Shown piece by piece: positions 41,361-49,510 of a stretch of DNA of 64,000 nt (the first letter of the stretch is position 1; each line of letters opens with the position of its first letter). The stretch comes from a virus: positions 1 to 64,000 of IMG/VR virus record IMGVR_UViG_3300002835_007718, one strand, 5' to 3'. The position numbers and the translations under genes are program-made. Under the pieces are notes generated by a model. The model was not told where the DNA came from and searched no databases. It saw only the letters and a program-made list of their open reading frames with translations.

Positions 41361-42080
41361 TTATTTATTTTTTACTAAAAAAGTTTTCCAATTTTTAACC
41401 AATGGTTTTAGGAATACCTTTTTAATAGGTGACTCCGTTATTACATAGTGTTCTCTACCCACAGCGTATCTCTTAATAGCTTCTTTAGGATGGTTTCTAG
41501 CCATTTCACCTCTCGTAGAGTTTTCACGCTGCCATAATAGTAATGGTGCTTTTTTAATAGAGTTACCTAATGTTTCACCGACCGCTATCCAATTATCTGC
41601 TAAGTATACTGCGCCATTTCTTTTGTTGTCGGACCCATCTATTAAGGGTTGAACGAATGTTTCTAACATTATTAGGTCATCACCATACTTTTCTTTCCAT
41701 CGTTTAGAACCAATCTCTCTTAATAATTTAAGAGCCATCGTTCCTGCATTTGGTATACCATTATCAGGAATCAAACAAAATCTATAATTGTTAGCTACTT
41801 TGTTTGAATTCTTTAATCGAGTATCTTTGTCCCAACCTATCCAATTATCTCTTGCGCCAATAGCTAATACACAAGATGAAATGCCAATAGCCCCAATGGG
41901 TTTACTATCTAATGTTCTATAAATAATGTAGTTTATTCTTCGCTGTGGAACATCCTTATACTTAACATACGAATGGTATGTATTTATAATATCTCTAAAT
42001 ATTTTGGTTTGATTTGAATTCAAACATTCTTGTAGAAATATGGGATAATCATAATTATTTGTATAATCAAAAAATGACAT
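41361..42080 (-). CDS. DruA/DUF4338-like protein, compact form
   Basis: A 239-residue protein with a clear DUF4338 pattern: PIGAIGISSCVLAIGARDNWIGWDKDTRLKNSNKVANNYRF across about 74-115 in several blocks, RWKEKYGDDLIMLETFVQP, and RNGAVYLADNWIAVGETLG. This is the core of the Druantia protein DruA. No other Druantia component (DruE helicase, DruB-D) is seen. It resembles a stand-alone family member used by phages; function unknown. It lies 6 nt from the GT-B gene. Confidence 0.7.
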   Translation of the reverse strand: MSFFDYTNNYDYPIFLQECLNSNQTKIFRDIINTYHSYVKYKDVPQRRINYIIYRTLDSKPIGAIGISSCVLAIGARDNWIGWDKDTRLKNSNKVANNYRFCLIPDNGIPNAGTMALKLLREIGSKRWKEKYGDDLIMLETFVQPLIDGSDNKRNGAVYLADNWIAVGETLGNSIKKAPLLLWQRENSTRGEMARNHPKEAIKRYAVGREHYVITESPIKKVFLKPLVKNWKTFLVKNK

Positions 42081-42091
42081 ATAATCGGTTA

Positions 42092-42565
42092 CTACTTATT
42101 TTTAGAGTTTAAAAAGTTAAAGAATTTTTTAAATCCAACTGATTTGTTTTTTCGTAATATGCCGGCGCTTTCCATTTCTTTAACATCCTCTTTTCCAATT
42201 TCAATAAATCGGAGATTTGACATTTCTCGGAAATCAATACCAACAAAGAAATCCAAAGAATTCATTTTTTCATTAAAACCATTTTCGGTTACCTTTCTAC
42301 CATACCCAACTTCTTTAGAAGAAGCAAATGAAATTTTTTCGGTGATTGAACGAACTTCAATTCGTTCACCATTTACACCATCAACATCATAAGAAGAACC
42401 TTCAGATTTTGCTCGTTGAGCTCCTATTTTATTAGCGTAAATAAACTCACCTAAACGACCAACAATTCGACCATCATTTAAAAATGCAATAACTTCAGAT
42501 TCACTAAGTCCTAATCCTTCAGCTACTTTTTTCAAATTCAATTTGTGTGAAAATCGTTCTTTCAT
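42092..42565 (-). CDS. Possible PD-(D/E)XK-fold protein
   Basis: The start is set at ATG 42565 (MKERFSHKLN), 22 nt after a promoter and with GAGAG upstream. About 157 residues. A short N-terminal helical part (VAEGLGLSESEVIAFLNDG) looks like a small DNA-binding head; GRLGEFIYANKIGAQRAKSEG then SYDVDGVNGERIEVRSIT gives an E...D...ExR pattern like restriction-type nucleases in which the usual Lys is replaced. Alternatively a DNA-binding protein without cleavage. Weak family call. Confidence 0.45.
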   Translation of the reverse strand: MKERFSHKLNLKKVAEGLGLSESEVIAFLNDGRIVGRLGEFIYANKIGAQRAKSEGSSYDVDGVNGERIEVRSITEKISFASSKEVGYGRKVTENGFNEKMNSLDFFVGIDFREMSNLRFIEIGKEDVKEMESAGILRKNKSVGFKKFFNFLNSKNK

Positions 42566-42587
42566 ATCGTGTCTCTCAATTACAAGT

Positions 42588-42618
42588 CTAATATACAAAA
42601 AAGATGTGATACACACAA
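42588..42618 (-). promoter_or_regulatory. Promoter, TTG-N20-TATATTAG
   Basis: -33 TTG (42618-42616), 20-nt spacer, -7 TATATTAG (42595-42588). Sits 22 nt before ATG 42565. The spacer differs from the conserved type, so it may be a different class. Confidence 0.6.
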
Positions 42619-42630
42619 GCTTTTTTTAAT

Positions 42631-42846
42631 TTATTTTTCTAATATCATATAAGTTACACAATCACATTCCATCTCCTGAAATACATCATCATAGATAACC
42701 TTTCGGATATCATCAGTATCATAATACTCACCCAACTTACCGGAGTGTGTAGGTAGTGGATTTAAAGATTCAACATACGATTGAAAATGTGTTCCGATGA
42801 ATTCATTCACCTTACTTACCAACATATAATTTCCTGTCTTCAACAT
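42631..42846 (-). CDS. Small protein, unknown
   Basis: A 71-residue acidic protein (ECDCVTYMILEK tail, two cysteines), start either at 42846 or at ATG 42825. No motif. It has its own promoter (42870-42900) with a 23-nt leader, so it is probably expressed as a separate small transcription unit. Confidence 0.55.
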   Translation of the reverse strand: MLKTGNYMLVSKVNEFIGTHFQSYVESLNPLPTHSGKLGEYYDTDDIRKVIYDDVFQEMECDCVTYMILEK

Positions 42847-42869
42847 AACTTATCTTTTTTATTACATAG

Positions 42870-42900
42870 TAAAGATACGAATAAATTACGAATTGCCAAA
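42870..42900 (-). promoter_or_regulatory. Promoter, TTTG-N19-TATCTTTA
   Basis: -33 TTTG (42900-42897), 19-nt spacer, -7 TATCTTTA (42877-42870). Upstream of -33 is TTAACATTAAAA as at 32864 and 61760. It serves the small gene at 42846. Confidence 0.7.
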
Positions 42901-42926
42901 ATTTTAATGTTAAGTTTATGTTAAAT

Positions 42927-43721
42927 TTACCAAAAATTTACTTTATTTTCTGGCTCGTAGGTTTCATACCGCTCTCCTTTAGGTAAAATATCATTTACGT
43001 TCTTTGGTGGAGTTTCACAAGGGTGTTTGAGTGAGTTCATCAACTTCTTTTTTTCCGATTTGTTAGTTGGTAGAATTTGAATGTATCTTAATTTAGACAT
43101 TTCTTTTCTCCGCCAGAACTCTTTATATCCATCTTTACCAATTTCGGTTTTGAGGTGTTCCAAGTTATGCGAACCCCATCTTGAGAATACAGTTCTTGAG
43201 TGAATATATTGACCATTTTCACCTTCCAAACAAATACCATAGTTTGGCATCAATTGAATTTTGTTGGTGTCTTGAAACAACCAATTTGTAGCACGATAAA
43301 TACCACCCAAATGACCTTGGAATGGGTCTGAATAGGATAGTAACATCTTAATGTTGGGAGCGTGTTCTCTCATCCATTTAAATGTTTGACCCAAAGCATA
43401 TGATTCAATATTAGAACCATACCCATCGTGAATAAAGAGCCGTGTTAACTCCAAACATTGGTCGTTACCCAATCCATCAATGATTGAGGTTACAGCGGAC
43501 CTACCAACAGGAAAACCATATACAGCGACACCAATCAATTGTTCATCATTACCAAGAATATCCAACTCATCAGTTTTGTAAAATATTCCCAATGAATATC
43601 TACACATAGTCCACGCGTGGGAATAATGATGAGTTATAATCATATCCTTTGCAATGGCTTTATTTATTTCACGAATTGATACCCGTGAGGTGTCTACATA
43701 TATCTTATTATCCTCTTTCAA
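42927..43721 (-). CDS. Mom-like GNAT-fold protein (paralogue 2)
   Basis: A 264-residue protein with HHYS at 31-34, QLIGVAVYG, ELTRLFIHDGYG (91-102), ESYALGQTFKWMREH, LLSYSDPFQGHLGGIYRATNW (128-147). This fits the Mom pattern more closely than it fits general acetyltransferases. The C-terminal 80 residues (LKTEIGKDGYKEFWRRKEMSK) form an extension not seen in the paralogue at 36880. It overlaps the third Mom-like gene by 14 nt and may have its own embedded promoter at 43800. Confidence 0.7.
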   Translation of the reverse strand: MKEDNKIYVDTSRVSIREINKAIAKDMIITHHYSHAWTMCRYSLGIFYKTDELDILGNDEQLIGVAVYGFPVGRSAVTSIIDGLGNDQCLELTRLFIHDGYGSNIESYALGQTFKWMREHAPNIKMLLSYSDPFQGHLGGIYRATNWLFQDTNKIQLMPNYGICLEGENGQYIHSRTVFSRWGSHNLEHLKTEIGKDGYKEFWRRKEMSKLRYIQILPTNKSEKKKLMNSLKHPCETPPKNVNDILPKGERYETYEPENKVNFW

Positions 43722-44466
43722 TTGGGTCTAATTTGTAGATTTCTTCTATAAACTCTTCGTTTTCCGTTGGATATGGTAGCGATGGGTATTTTAATGATTT
43801 TAATATACGACTTTTTTTTGAATTATCCAAAATATAAACATATCGGTGTTTTCTCAACTCTTTTTTTATCCAAAAAGGTTGATTTGTCATTTCTTGGATT
43901 TTTGTTGGATTATTAGTTCCAAACTTTACAAATGATGTGCGTGAGTGAGTCCAGTCACCCCCCTCTTCCCACTTAAATAACCATGAATCGTTGGGTCTGA
44001 TACGATTACCTTGATAAATCCAATTTGTAGACATATAAACAGTTCCCTTATGACCCACCTTTGGGTCGGAGTAAGAGATAAGTGCTCGGATGTGAGAAGC
44101 GTTTTCTCTTAACCATTTAAAGGTTTGACCTACAAACCAACTTTCTACATTACACCCATACCCATCAAAAACAAATAATCGTGTAAGTTCAAGAACTTCA
44201 GTTCGGTCAAGAAGTGGTGAAATAGACTGACCCGAATGTCTACCTATGGGGTCTCCATATGTAGCAACTCCAACTAACTCTTCATTTACACCACTAAAAA
44301 ATTGATGCTCTTCTTCTGATTTGTAGAAAAGTCCTAATGCATATGATACCTTTGTCCAAATATGAGCATAGTGGTGATTTACCACGATTTCTTTAGCTAC
44401 CGATTTTGAAATAGGTCTAACTGAAAATTTAGATGGGTCGAAATATACCTTACCTTCTACTTTCAT
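43708..44466 (-). CDS. Mom-like GNAT-fold protein (paralogue 3)
   Basis: A 252-residue protein with HHYA at 31-34, ELVGVATYG, ELTRLFVFDGYG (93-104), ESWFVGQTFKWLREN, ISYSDPKVGHKG (130-141) and TNW at 147-149. Clearly a paralogue of the 264-residue gene that follows; similarity runs along most of the length. Ser or Tyr in the place of some core residues (YMSTNW in place of YRATNW) may change specificity. It ends 14 nt inside the next gene. Confidence 0.7.
   Translation of the reverse strand: MKVEGKVYFDPSKFSVRPISKSVAKEIVVNHHYAHIWTKVSYALGLFYKSEEEHQFFSGVNEELVGVATYGDPIGRHSGQSISPLLDRTEVLELTRLFVFDGYGCNVESWFVGQTFKWLRENASHIRALISYSDPKVGHKGTVYMSTNWIYQGNRIRPNDSWLFKWEEGGDWTHSRTSFVKFGTNNPTKIQEMTNQPFWIKKELRKHRYVYILDNSKKSRILKSLKYPSLPYPTENEEFIEEIYKLDPIERG
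43800..43831 (-). promoter_or_regulatory. Intragenic promoter, TTTG-N20-TATATTAA
   Basis: Inside the 3' part of the Mom-like paralogue 3: -33 TTTG (43831-43828), spacer beginning GATAATTCAAAA, -7 TATATTAA (43807-43800). The DNA encodes Leu-Asp-Asn-Ser-Lys. It lies 79 nt before the start of paralogue 2. Confidence 0.5.
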
Positions 44467-44666
44467 TGATAATCATTAAATTCTCCAAAAAGTATATGAG
44501 TCCAAGTTTCACCTTTTACAATTTTACGGATGTTCGTAGGAGATACCCCATTATTATGAGCAAGAACACGAATATTTCGGTGTCCGATAGCCCATAGTTT
44601 TCGGATTGCCTTTACTTGGGTTTCCGTGAGTTTATGTTGTGGGTGTGATTCTCCTCTTAACGACAT
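44463..44666 (-). CDS. Small HTH protein
   Basis: Start at ATG 44666 (MSLRGESHPQHKLTE), 1 nt after the stop upstream and with AGAG 8 nt before. About 67 residues. TETQVKAIRKLWAIGHRNIRVLAHNNGVSPTNIRKIVKG is a resolvase-type helix-turn-helix with recognition helix in VSPTNIRKIV; the HKLTE start is common in phage HNH-linked HTH parts. A small DNA-binding regulator. It overlaps the Mom-like gene by 4 nt. Confidence 0.6.
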   Translation of the reverse strand: MSLRGESHPQHKLTETQVKAIRKLWAIGHRNIRVLAHNNGVSPTNIRKIVKGETWTHILFGEFNDYQ

Positions 44667-44667
44667 C

Positions 44668-45102
44668 TTAAATCTCTTCATTAAATTCTATTTTCAACTG
44701 ACTAGCATCATTATTCCATGCGTTGTATACAATCTTACCCAAATCAGGTTTGATATAGTTTGGACCTTTTAATATTTTACCATCTTCACGATAGACTGGC
44801 TTACCATCTAACCCCAACTTTGACATATTAGAACGATGAACCTCATCAAAACATTCTTCAATAATATCTTGCATCCCATGGGCTACAATCGTGCCTAAAA
44901 GAATATAAAGTTGGTCGGTTAAGGCGTCAGCAATTTCAATTGGGTCATCCATTTCATTAGCATGAATATATTCATCTAATTCTTCTTTACCAAGGTTATA
45001 TCGTAAGTATCCCATGGTATCACTTTGACTACAAGGTGAAGTTTCGATAGTGTGTCCAAATGTGCTATGGAATTCAACAAGCTTTTTTAATTGGTCTTTC
45101 AT
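44668..45102 (-). CDS. MazG/PRA-PH-type nucleotide pyrophosphohydrolase
   Basis: A 144-residue protein. KEELDEYI then EIADALTDQLYILLGTIVAHGM gives the ExxE..ExxD metal motifs of the all-alpha NTP pyrophosphohydrolases; SNMSKLGLDGKPVYREDGKILKGPNY is typical of the phage PRA-PH-like clade. The reaction is NTP to NMP plus pyrophosphate. It could trim host nucleotides or lower alarmone levels to favour phage replication. Confidence 0.8.
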   Translation of the reverse strand: MKDQLKKLVEFHSTFGHTIETSPCSQSDTMGYLRYNLGKEELDEYIHANEMDDPIEIADALTDQLYILLGTIVAHGMQDIIEECFDEVHRSNMSKLGLDGKPVYREDGKILKGPNYIKPDLGKIVYNAWNNDASQLKIEFNEEI

Positions 45103-45422
45103 TTTGTCTTTATCATTTTTGCTTCAGCTGAAGTGTATCGGTCGTGTTTATGAATTGGGGTTTTAATTTTATTTTTATATGATTTTTCAATTGCTTTAAT
45201 ACACTTTTTAAGTGCATCCCATTGTCCCCAAGTAATATGAAATTTCTTTTCACCACTAACATCATCAATGTGAATATCATATCCTTCACCATTACTCCAT
45301 TCGGTTACTTCTAAGAAATCGCCTTTATCTTTTCTTTCAGCCATTGAGAATAGACAAAAATCTTTTAATTCTACAAACGCTGCGTTTCTTTTATTAATTT
45401 CTATTTTTGGTTTGTTTTCCAT
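45099..45422 (-). CDS. Small protein, unknown
   Basis: A 107-residue, charged protein with FHITWGQWDALKKCIKAIEKSY in the second half and a basic tail. No family is recognised. It has a promoter (45446) with a 23-nt leader and heads the operon that runs into the MazG-type, HTH and Mom-like genes. Confidence 0.6.
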   Translation of the reverse strand: MENKPKIEINKRNAAFVELKDFCLFSMAERKDKGDFLEVTEWSNGEGYDIHIDDVSGEKKFHITWGQWDALKKCIKAIEKSYKNKIKTPIHKHDRYTSAEAKMIKTK

Positions 45423-45445
45423 AACTTTTATTTTTTATTAGAAGT

Positions 45446-45476
45446 CTAATATACGAAATAATTTTGGATTATACAA
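45446..45476 (-). promoter_or_regulatory. Promoter, TTG-N20-TATATTAG
   Basis: -33 TTG (45476-45474), spacer with ATAATCCAAAA and ending TTTCG, -7 TATATTAG (45453-45446). Close relative of the clamp promoter. Faces ATG 45422. Confidence 0.75.
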
Positions 45477-45506
45477 CACTTTTTTAAACTTTATTATCAA
45501 TACCAA

Positions 45507-46601
45507 TCATAAATCACTTATTTTTTTAAGAGCCGATGCAACAACTTGATGCATATCATAGTATTTGTATTCTGCTAATCTACCACCAAAAATAACTTTG
45601 TCATTGTCAGCCAGTTCTTTGTATTTTTTATACTTCGTGTTGTTATTTTCATCATTAACAGGATAAAATGGTTCTACACCTCGTGTATATTCTTGTGGAA
45701 ATTCCATACTAACCCAAGTTGTTTTTTGATTTTGATTATCAAAATATTTGTGTTCAATAATTCTTGTGAATGAATTATCACTATCAGTATAGTTCATTAC
45801 AGCACACCCTTGATAATTGTCAGTATTAATTTTCATGGTATCCCAACGAACGGATTTATATTCTAAATCACCAAATTGATAATTAAAATACTTGTCAATA
45901 GGGCCTGTATAAATTACTTTAATAGCTAGGTCATCCCAATACTCTTTGTTTTCCAAATAGTCACAATTTGTATAGACCTTAATACCCTTTAACATTTTTT
46001 CAAATATTTGAGTATATCCTCCAATAGGAATACCTTGATATTTGTCGTTAAAATAGTTGTTATCATATGTAAATCTTACTGGCAATCTTTTTATGATTGA
46101 GGCTGGTAGTTCCGTAGCAGACTTTCGCCATTGTTTTTCAGTATACCCTTTAATTAACTTTTCATAGATGTCTTTACCTACCAATGAAAGAGCTTGTTCT
46201 TCAAGATTGGTAATTTTACCATTAAATCGTTGCTCTTCAATCTTTTGCCGTGCTTCATTAGGAGTCGTAACCCCCCACATCTGATTAAAAGTCCACATAT
46301 TGAATGGTAAAGAGTAAATTTCACCTTTATAGTTAGCAACAGGATTTAACTGAAATTGATTAAATTCAGCAAATTGATTAATATACTCCCAAATCCCTTT
46401 ATCGTTAGTATGGAAAATGTGAGGTCCATATTTGTGAATATGAACCCCATCTTGATTTTCCGTGTAACAATTACCACCAATGTGGTCTCTTTTTTCAAGA
46501 ACCAACACCGATTTTCCTTGTTTATTTAACTCGTGGGCGCATATTGAACCAAACAATCCAGAACCTACAATAATATAATCGTATTTAGAGGTTATTGACA
46601 T
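45507..46601 (-). CDS. glf: UDP-galactopyranose mutase
   Basis: A 364-residue flavoprotein: YIIVGSGLFGSICAHELN (FAD Rossmann motif), VLEKRDHIGGNCYT, HKYGPHIFHTND (His of the active site region), GYTEKQWRKSATELPASIIKRLPVRF, GGYTQIFEKML, and IFGGRLAEYKYYDMHQVVASAL at the end, all standard in Glf proteins. It makes UDP-galactofuranose from UDP-galactopyranose. Galactofuranose is found in bacterial surface glycans. With the neighbouring GT2 it forms a second small sugar unit next to nrdA. Confidence 0.95.
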   Translation of the reverse strand: MSITSKYDYIIVGSGLFGSICAHELNKQGKSVLVLEKRDHIGGNCYTENQDGVHIHKYGPHIFHTNDKGIWEYINQFAEFNQFQLNPVANYKGEIYSLPFNMWTFNQMWGVTTPNEARQKIEEQRFNGKITNLEEQALSLVGKDIYEKLIKGYTEKQWRKSATELPASIIKRLPVRFTYDNNYFNDKYQGIPIGGYTQIFEKMLKGIKVYTNCDYLENKEYWDDLAIKVIYTGPIDKYFNYQFGDLEYKSVRWDTMKINTDNYQGCAVMNYTDSDNSFTRIIEHKYFDNQNQKTTWVSMEFPQEYTRGVEPFYPVNDENNNTKYKKYKELADNDKVIFGGRLAEYKYYDMHQVVASALKKISDL

Positions 46602-47700
46602 AGTTTAGTGCTTTAGCGTGTAATTCATTACACAAATTTCCAGTATCACAATATGCGTTATTTTCAATTAAAAATGAATAATCAGGAAAAGGGTTTTTAC
46701 GAGATGGGTTTACTAAAATAGATGTAATATTTAACATATTTCTATACTGACCTAGTTGTTCGTAGTAATTAACCAATGATAAGTAATGTTCATTTCTATA
46801 TGGATTAAATTCAGTAGCTTTTGTGTAATAAAATAAAGCGTTGTCAACCTCACCTAAAAATTGATATGCATTTGCTACAAGCATCATAGCATAGTATCCC
46901 ATATCATCCATTTTTTTTGGATGATGTTGTTTGAACCAATCGTGATTTTGATTTAAATACATTTCATAATAAAAAATACATCTACGGGCGTATTCTCTAG
47001 CGTGATGTTCTCCAAATGGTAGATTTTTAACATCATTGTAACCATCATTATATGACTTCGCGATATACCATAAATGATATGAATCCTCAAGCACTTTATT
47101 ACTTGGAACTTTATCCAATTCTAATGTTAAAGCATCAGTAATAAATTTCATAGGGGCAAACCAAGTTTCACCATCGTTTGTAATAATTTGCCTAAATGAT
47201 TTCGGTAATGGTAATCTCTGAAAATCTTCGCCAACATCAGGTAACCAAATTGTTTCATGTCGCTTATCATGTTGAAAATACCATGGAAGTTTTGCATTCC
47301 ACATCCAAGTTCGGAAATATAATGAGTTACCAGGATCAGCTACAATATTCCATGATTGAACCGATGTATCATTTAGAATAGACCAATCAAAATTAACATC
47401 AACTTGTAATTGTTCATCAGCATCCATACGAAGAATCCAATCACACCCATGATTTGCTTTTAAACAAGTTTGTAAAGTGTGGTCACGATTCCAACCTGGA
47501 TATTCCCATTTAGTTTCGTAAGTAAAGCCAGAAATACCACGACTCTGAAAAAACTCGTCAATGATATTTCTGGTATTATCGTTACCATTACATTGAATTA
47601 CATAGTAATCAATATAATCTACAACTGATTGTAACATTCGTGTAATTGTTGCTTCTTCGTTTCCGACCATTGCATTTACACATATTTTTGTTTGTTTCAT
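46585..47700 (-). CDS. GT2 glycosyltransferase with helical repeats
   Basis: A 371-residue protein. Residues 1-120 are a GT-A core: ICVNAMVGNEEATITRMLQSV, DYYVIQCNGNDNTRNI, CDWILRMDADEQLQ (DxD as DAD). Residues 240-360 are TPR-like helices (VANAYQFLGEVDNALFYYTKATEFNP, LVNYYEQLGQYRNML). This layout is typical of SPBc2-like or tail-sheath-linked transferases that modify proteins or glycans. It starts 16 nt before the NrdA stop and ends inside glf by 17 nt. Confidence 0.8.
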   Translation of the reverse strand: MKQTKICVNAMVGNEEATITRMLQSVVDYIDYYVIQCNGNDNTRNIIDEFFQSRGISGFTYETKWEYPGWNRDHTLQTCLKANHGCDWILRMDADEQLQVDVNFDWSILNDTSVQSWNIVADPGNSLYFRTWMWNAKLPWYFQHDKRHETIWLPDVGEDFQRLPLPKSFRQIITNDGETWFAPMKFITDALTLELDKVPSNKVLEDSYHLWYIAKSYNDGYNDVKNLPFGEHHAREYARRCIFYYEMYLNQNHDWFKQHHPKKMDDMGYYAMMLVANAYQFLGEVDNALFYYTKATEFNPYRNEHYLSLVNYYEQLGQYRNMLNITSILVNPSRKNPFPDYSFLIENNAYCDTGNLCNELHAKALNYVNNL

Positions 47701-47716
47701 AACTTTTTATTTTTGT

Positions 47717-49504
47717 TTATCCATCACAACTTAAACAATCAGGATCAGTAGCTTTTGTAGCAATATCACCACGAAGAACTGATTCTGTTCTCATATAATA
47801 AAGGGTTTTAATACCCAACTTCCATGCTTCCATGTGAACTTGATTAATCCACTTTGGAGTTGCTTGAGTTGGAAACGCCAAGTTTAACGAAACTGATTGG
47901 TCAACATATTGTTGTCTAATACCAGCTTGTCTTACCAACTCCAACTGATTGATTTCTTTAAAGGTTTTGTAAATATTCTTAACCCAATCAATTTCATTGT
48001 TTTTAAAATTAGATTCAGTCATCTCCGAACGATTGGTTAATTTACCATTTAAATACCCCCAATTATCCAACTCATCAATACCTTGAACCGACCCACCATC
48101 TGCCAGAATTTGTTCCCAAGTATCTTTGTTGTTAATTCCAAGTTTACGAAGCACTCGTTCCAATTCATTATTTTTACGAATAAATGTTCCTTTGGCAGTT
48201 TGTTCCGTAAATATGTTCGCAGCCCATGGTTCAATGCCTGGACTAATATTACCACTTAACTTTGAGTTTGATACCGTTGGAGCAATAGCCATTAAGTGTG
48301 TGTTTCTCATACCGGTTCCAACACACCATAGCGGTTCACCATATTCTTCAGCCATAGCGCGAGATGCTCTTTCAGCTTCAATTTTCATTTGAGAAAAAAT
48401 CTTACGAGTTTCAAATTGAGCAGGAAGACCTTCAAATGACATACCTTTTTGTTGTAAATAAGTGTGCCATCCAAGAACTCCAAGTCCAAGTGCTCTACCC
48501 TTTTCAGCAGAACGAACTGAATTTTCAAATCCTCTCATATTCTTGGCTCTTTGAATAAATTCTTCTAATACACCATCTAAAAACCAAGTTGCAGTATAGA
48601 TAAGGTCGGTATCTTTCCACTCGTCATATTTAGATAAGTTAATTGAAGACAAACAACATACAAATGAGTGTGATTCATCCGTATGAAGAGTGATTTCAGA
48701 ACAAATATTGGTCATAAAGACTTTTAATCCGTTTTGTTTGTAAGCTTCAGGATTAGTCTTGTTTACATTACCCTTAAACATAATATAAGGTTCGCCCGTA
48801 GCTTTTCTTTTTTGAAGAACCTTACCCCACTTCCGCCTTGCTTCAGCGTCACCTTCTTCAAGTTTTCTCATAAATTTATCACCAATAACAACACATTGGT
48901 GAAGATTAAGTGATTGTCGGTTTACATCACCCTTTGGTTCACGAATTTCAATCCATTGGTCAAAATCACCATGGTCAATGTTTAAATTTACTGAAGCAGC
49001 CCCTCTACGAACCGAACCTTGGTTTGTGGCAAGAATAGTTGAATCATAAATTTTAGCAAATGGAACCACACCATCAGATGTGCCATTGCCAGTAATTTTA
49101 CTACCAGCCGCTCTAATCATATTGATGCCAATACCAACACCACCACCATGTTTGGCAAGTAGCATCATTTCAAGGTTTTTTGTTCCAATCTCTTGAATAG
49201 AATCACCAACATCAATACCAAAACATGATATTGGTAAACCTCTATCAGTACCCGTGTTTGATAATACAGGAGTAGCAAGGTTAAGCCAACCTCTCCATAT
49301 ATAATCAAAAAACTTACTAGCAAGATGTGGTTTTCCTAATCTCCTAGCGACTGCGGTTGAAACTCTCCAATAAGCATCTTTAGGCGTTTCTCCTGCCAAA
49401 AGGTATCCTTTAGAAATAGTTTTAGTATAAATTTCCGTGTTGCCCCAAACTGGAAAATCGACTCCGATTTCCCACCCAAGGTCTTCTCCATAATTTTTTG
49501 CCAT
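47717..49504 (-). CDS. nrdA: Ribonucleotide reductase class I alpha subunit
   Basis: A 595-residue protein: PISCFGIDVGDS with C94, MTNICSE with C268 (thiyl-radical Cys in the NxCxE motif), FVCCLSSINL with C283/C284, APTVSNSKLSGNISPGIEPW, and a C-terminal CLSCDG with redox-active C590 and C593. It makes dNDPs from NDPs together with the beta subunit. It lacks the N-terminal ATP-cone, so it should lack overall activity control by dATP, typical of phage enzymes. It starts 6 nt after nrdB. Confidence 0.95.
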   Translation of the reverse strand: MAKNYGEDLGWEIGVDFPVWGNTEIYTKTISKGYLLAGETPKDAYWRVSTAVARRLGKPHLASKFFDYIWRGWLNLATPVLSNTGTDRGLPISCFGIDVGDSIQEIGTKNLEMMLLAKHGGGVGIGINMIRAAGSKITGNGTSDGVVPFAKIYDSTILATNQGSVRRGAASVNLNIDHGDFDQWIEIREPKGDVNRQSLNLHQCVVIGDKFMRKLEEGDAEARRKWGKVLQKRKATGEPYIMFKGNVNKTNPEAYKQNGLKVFMTNICSEITLHTDESHSFVCCLSSINLSKYDEWKDTDLIYTATWFLDGVLEEFIQRAKNMRGFENSVRSAEKGRALGLGVLGWHTYLQQKGMSFEGLPAQFETRKIFSQMKIEAERASRAMAEEYGEPLWCVGTGMRNTHLMAIAPTVSNSKLSGNISPGIEPWAANIFTEQTAKGTFIRKNNELERVLRKLGINNKDTWEQILADGGSVQGIDELDNWGYLNGKLTNRSEMTESNFKNNEIDWVKNIYKTFKEINQLELVRQAGIRQQYVDQSVSLNLAFPTQATPKWINQVHMEAWKLGIKTLYYMRTESVLRGDIATKATDPDCLSCDG

Positions 49505-49510
49505 AATTTA

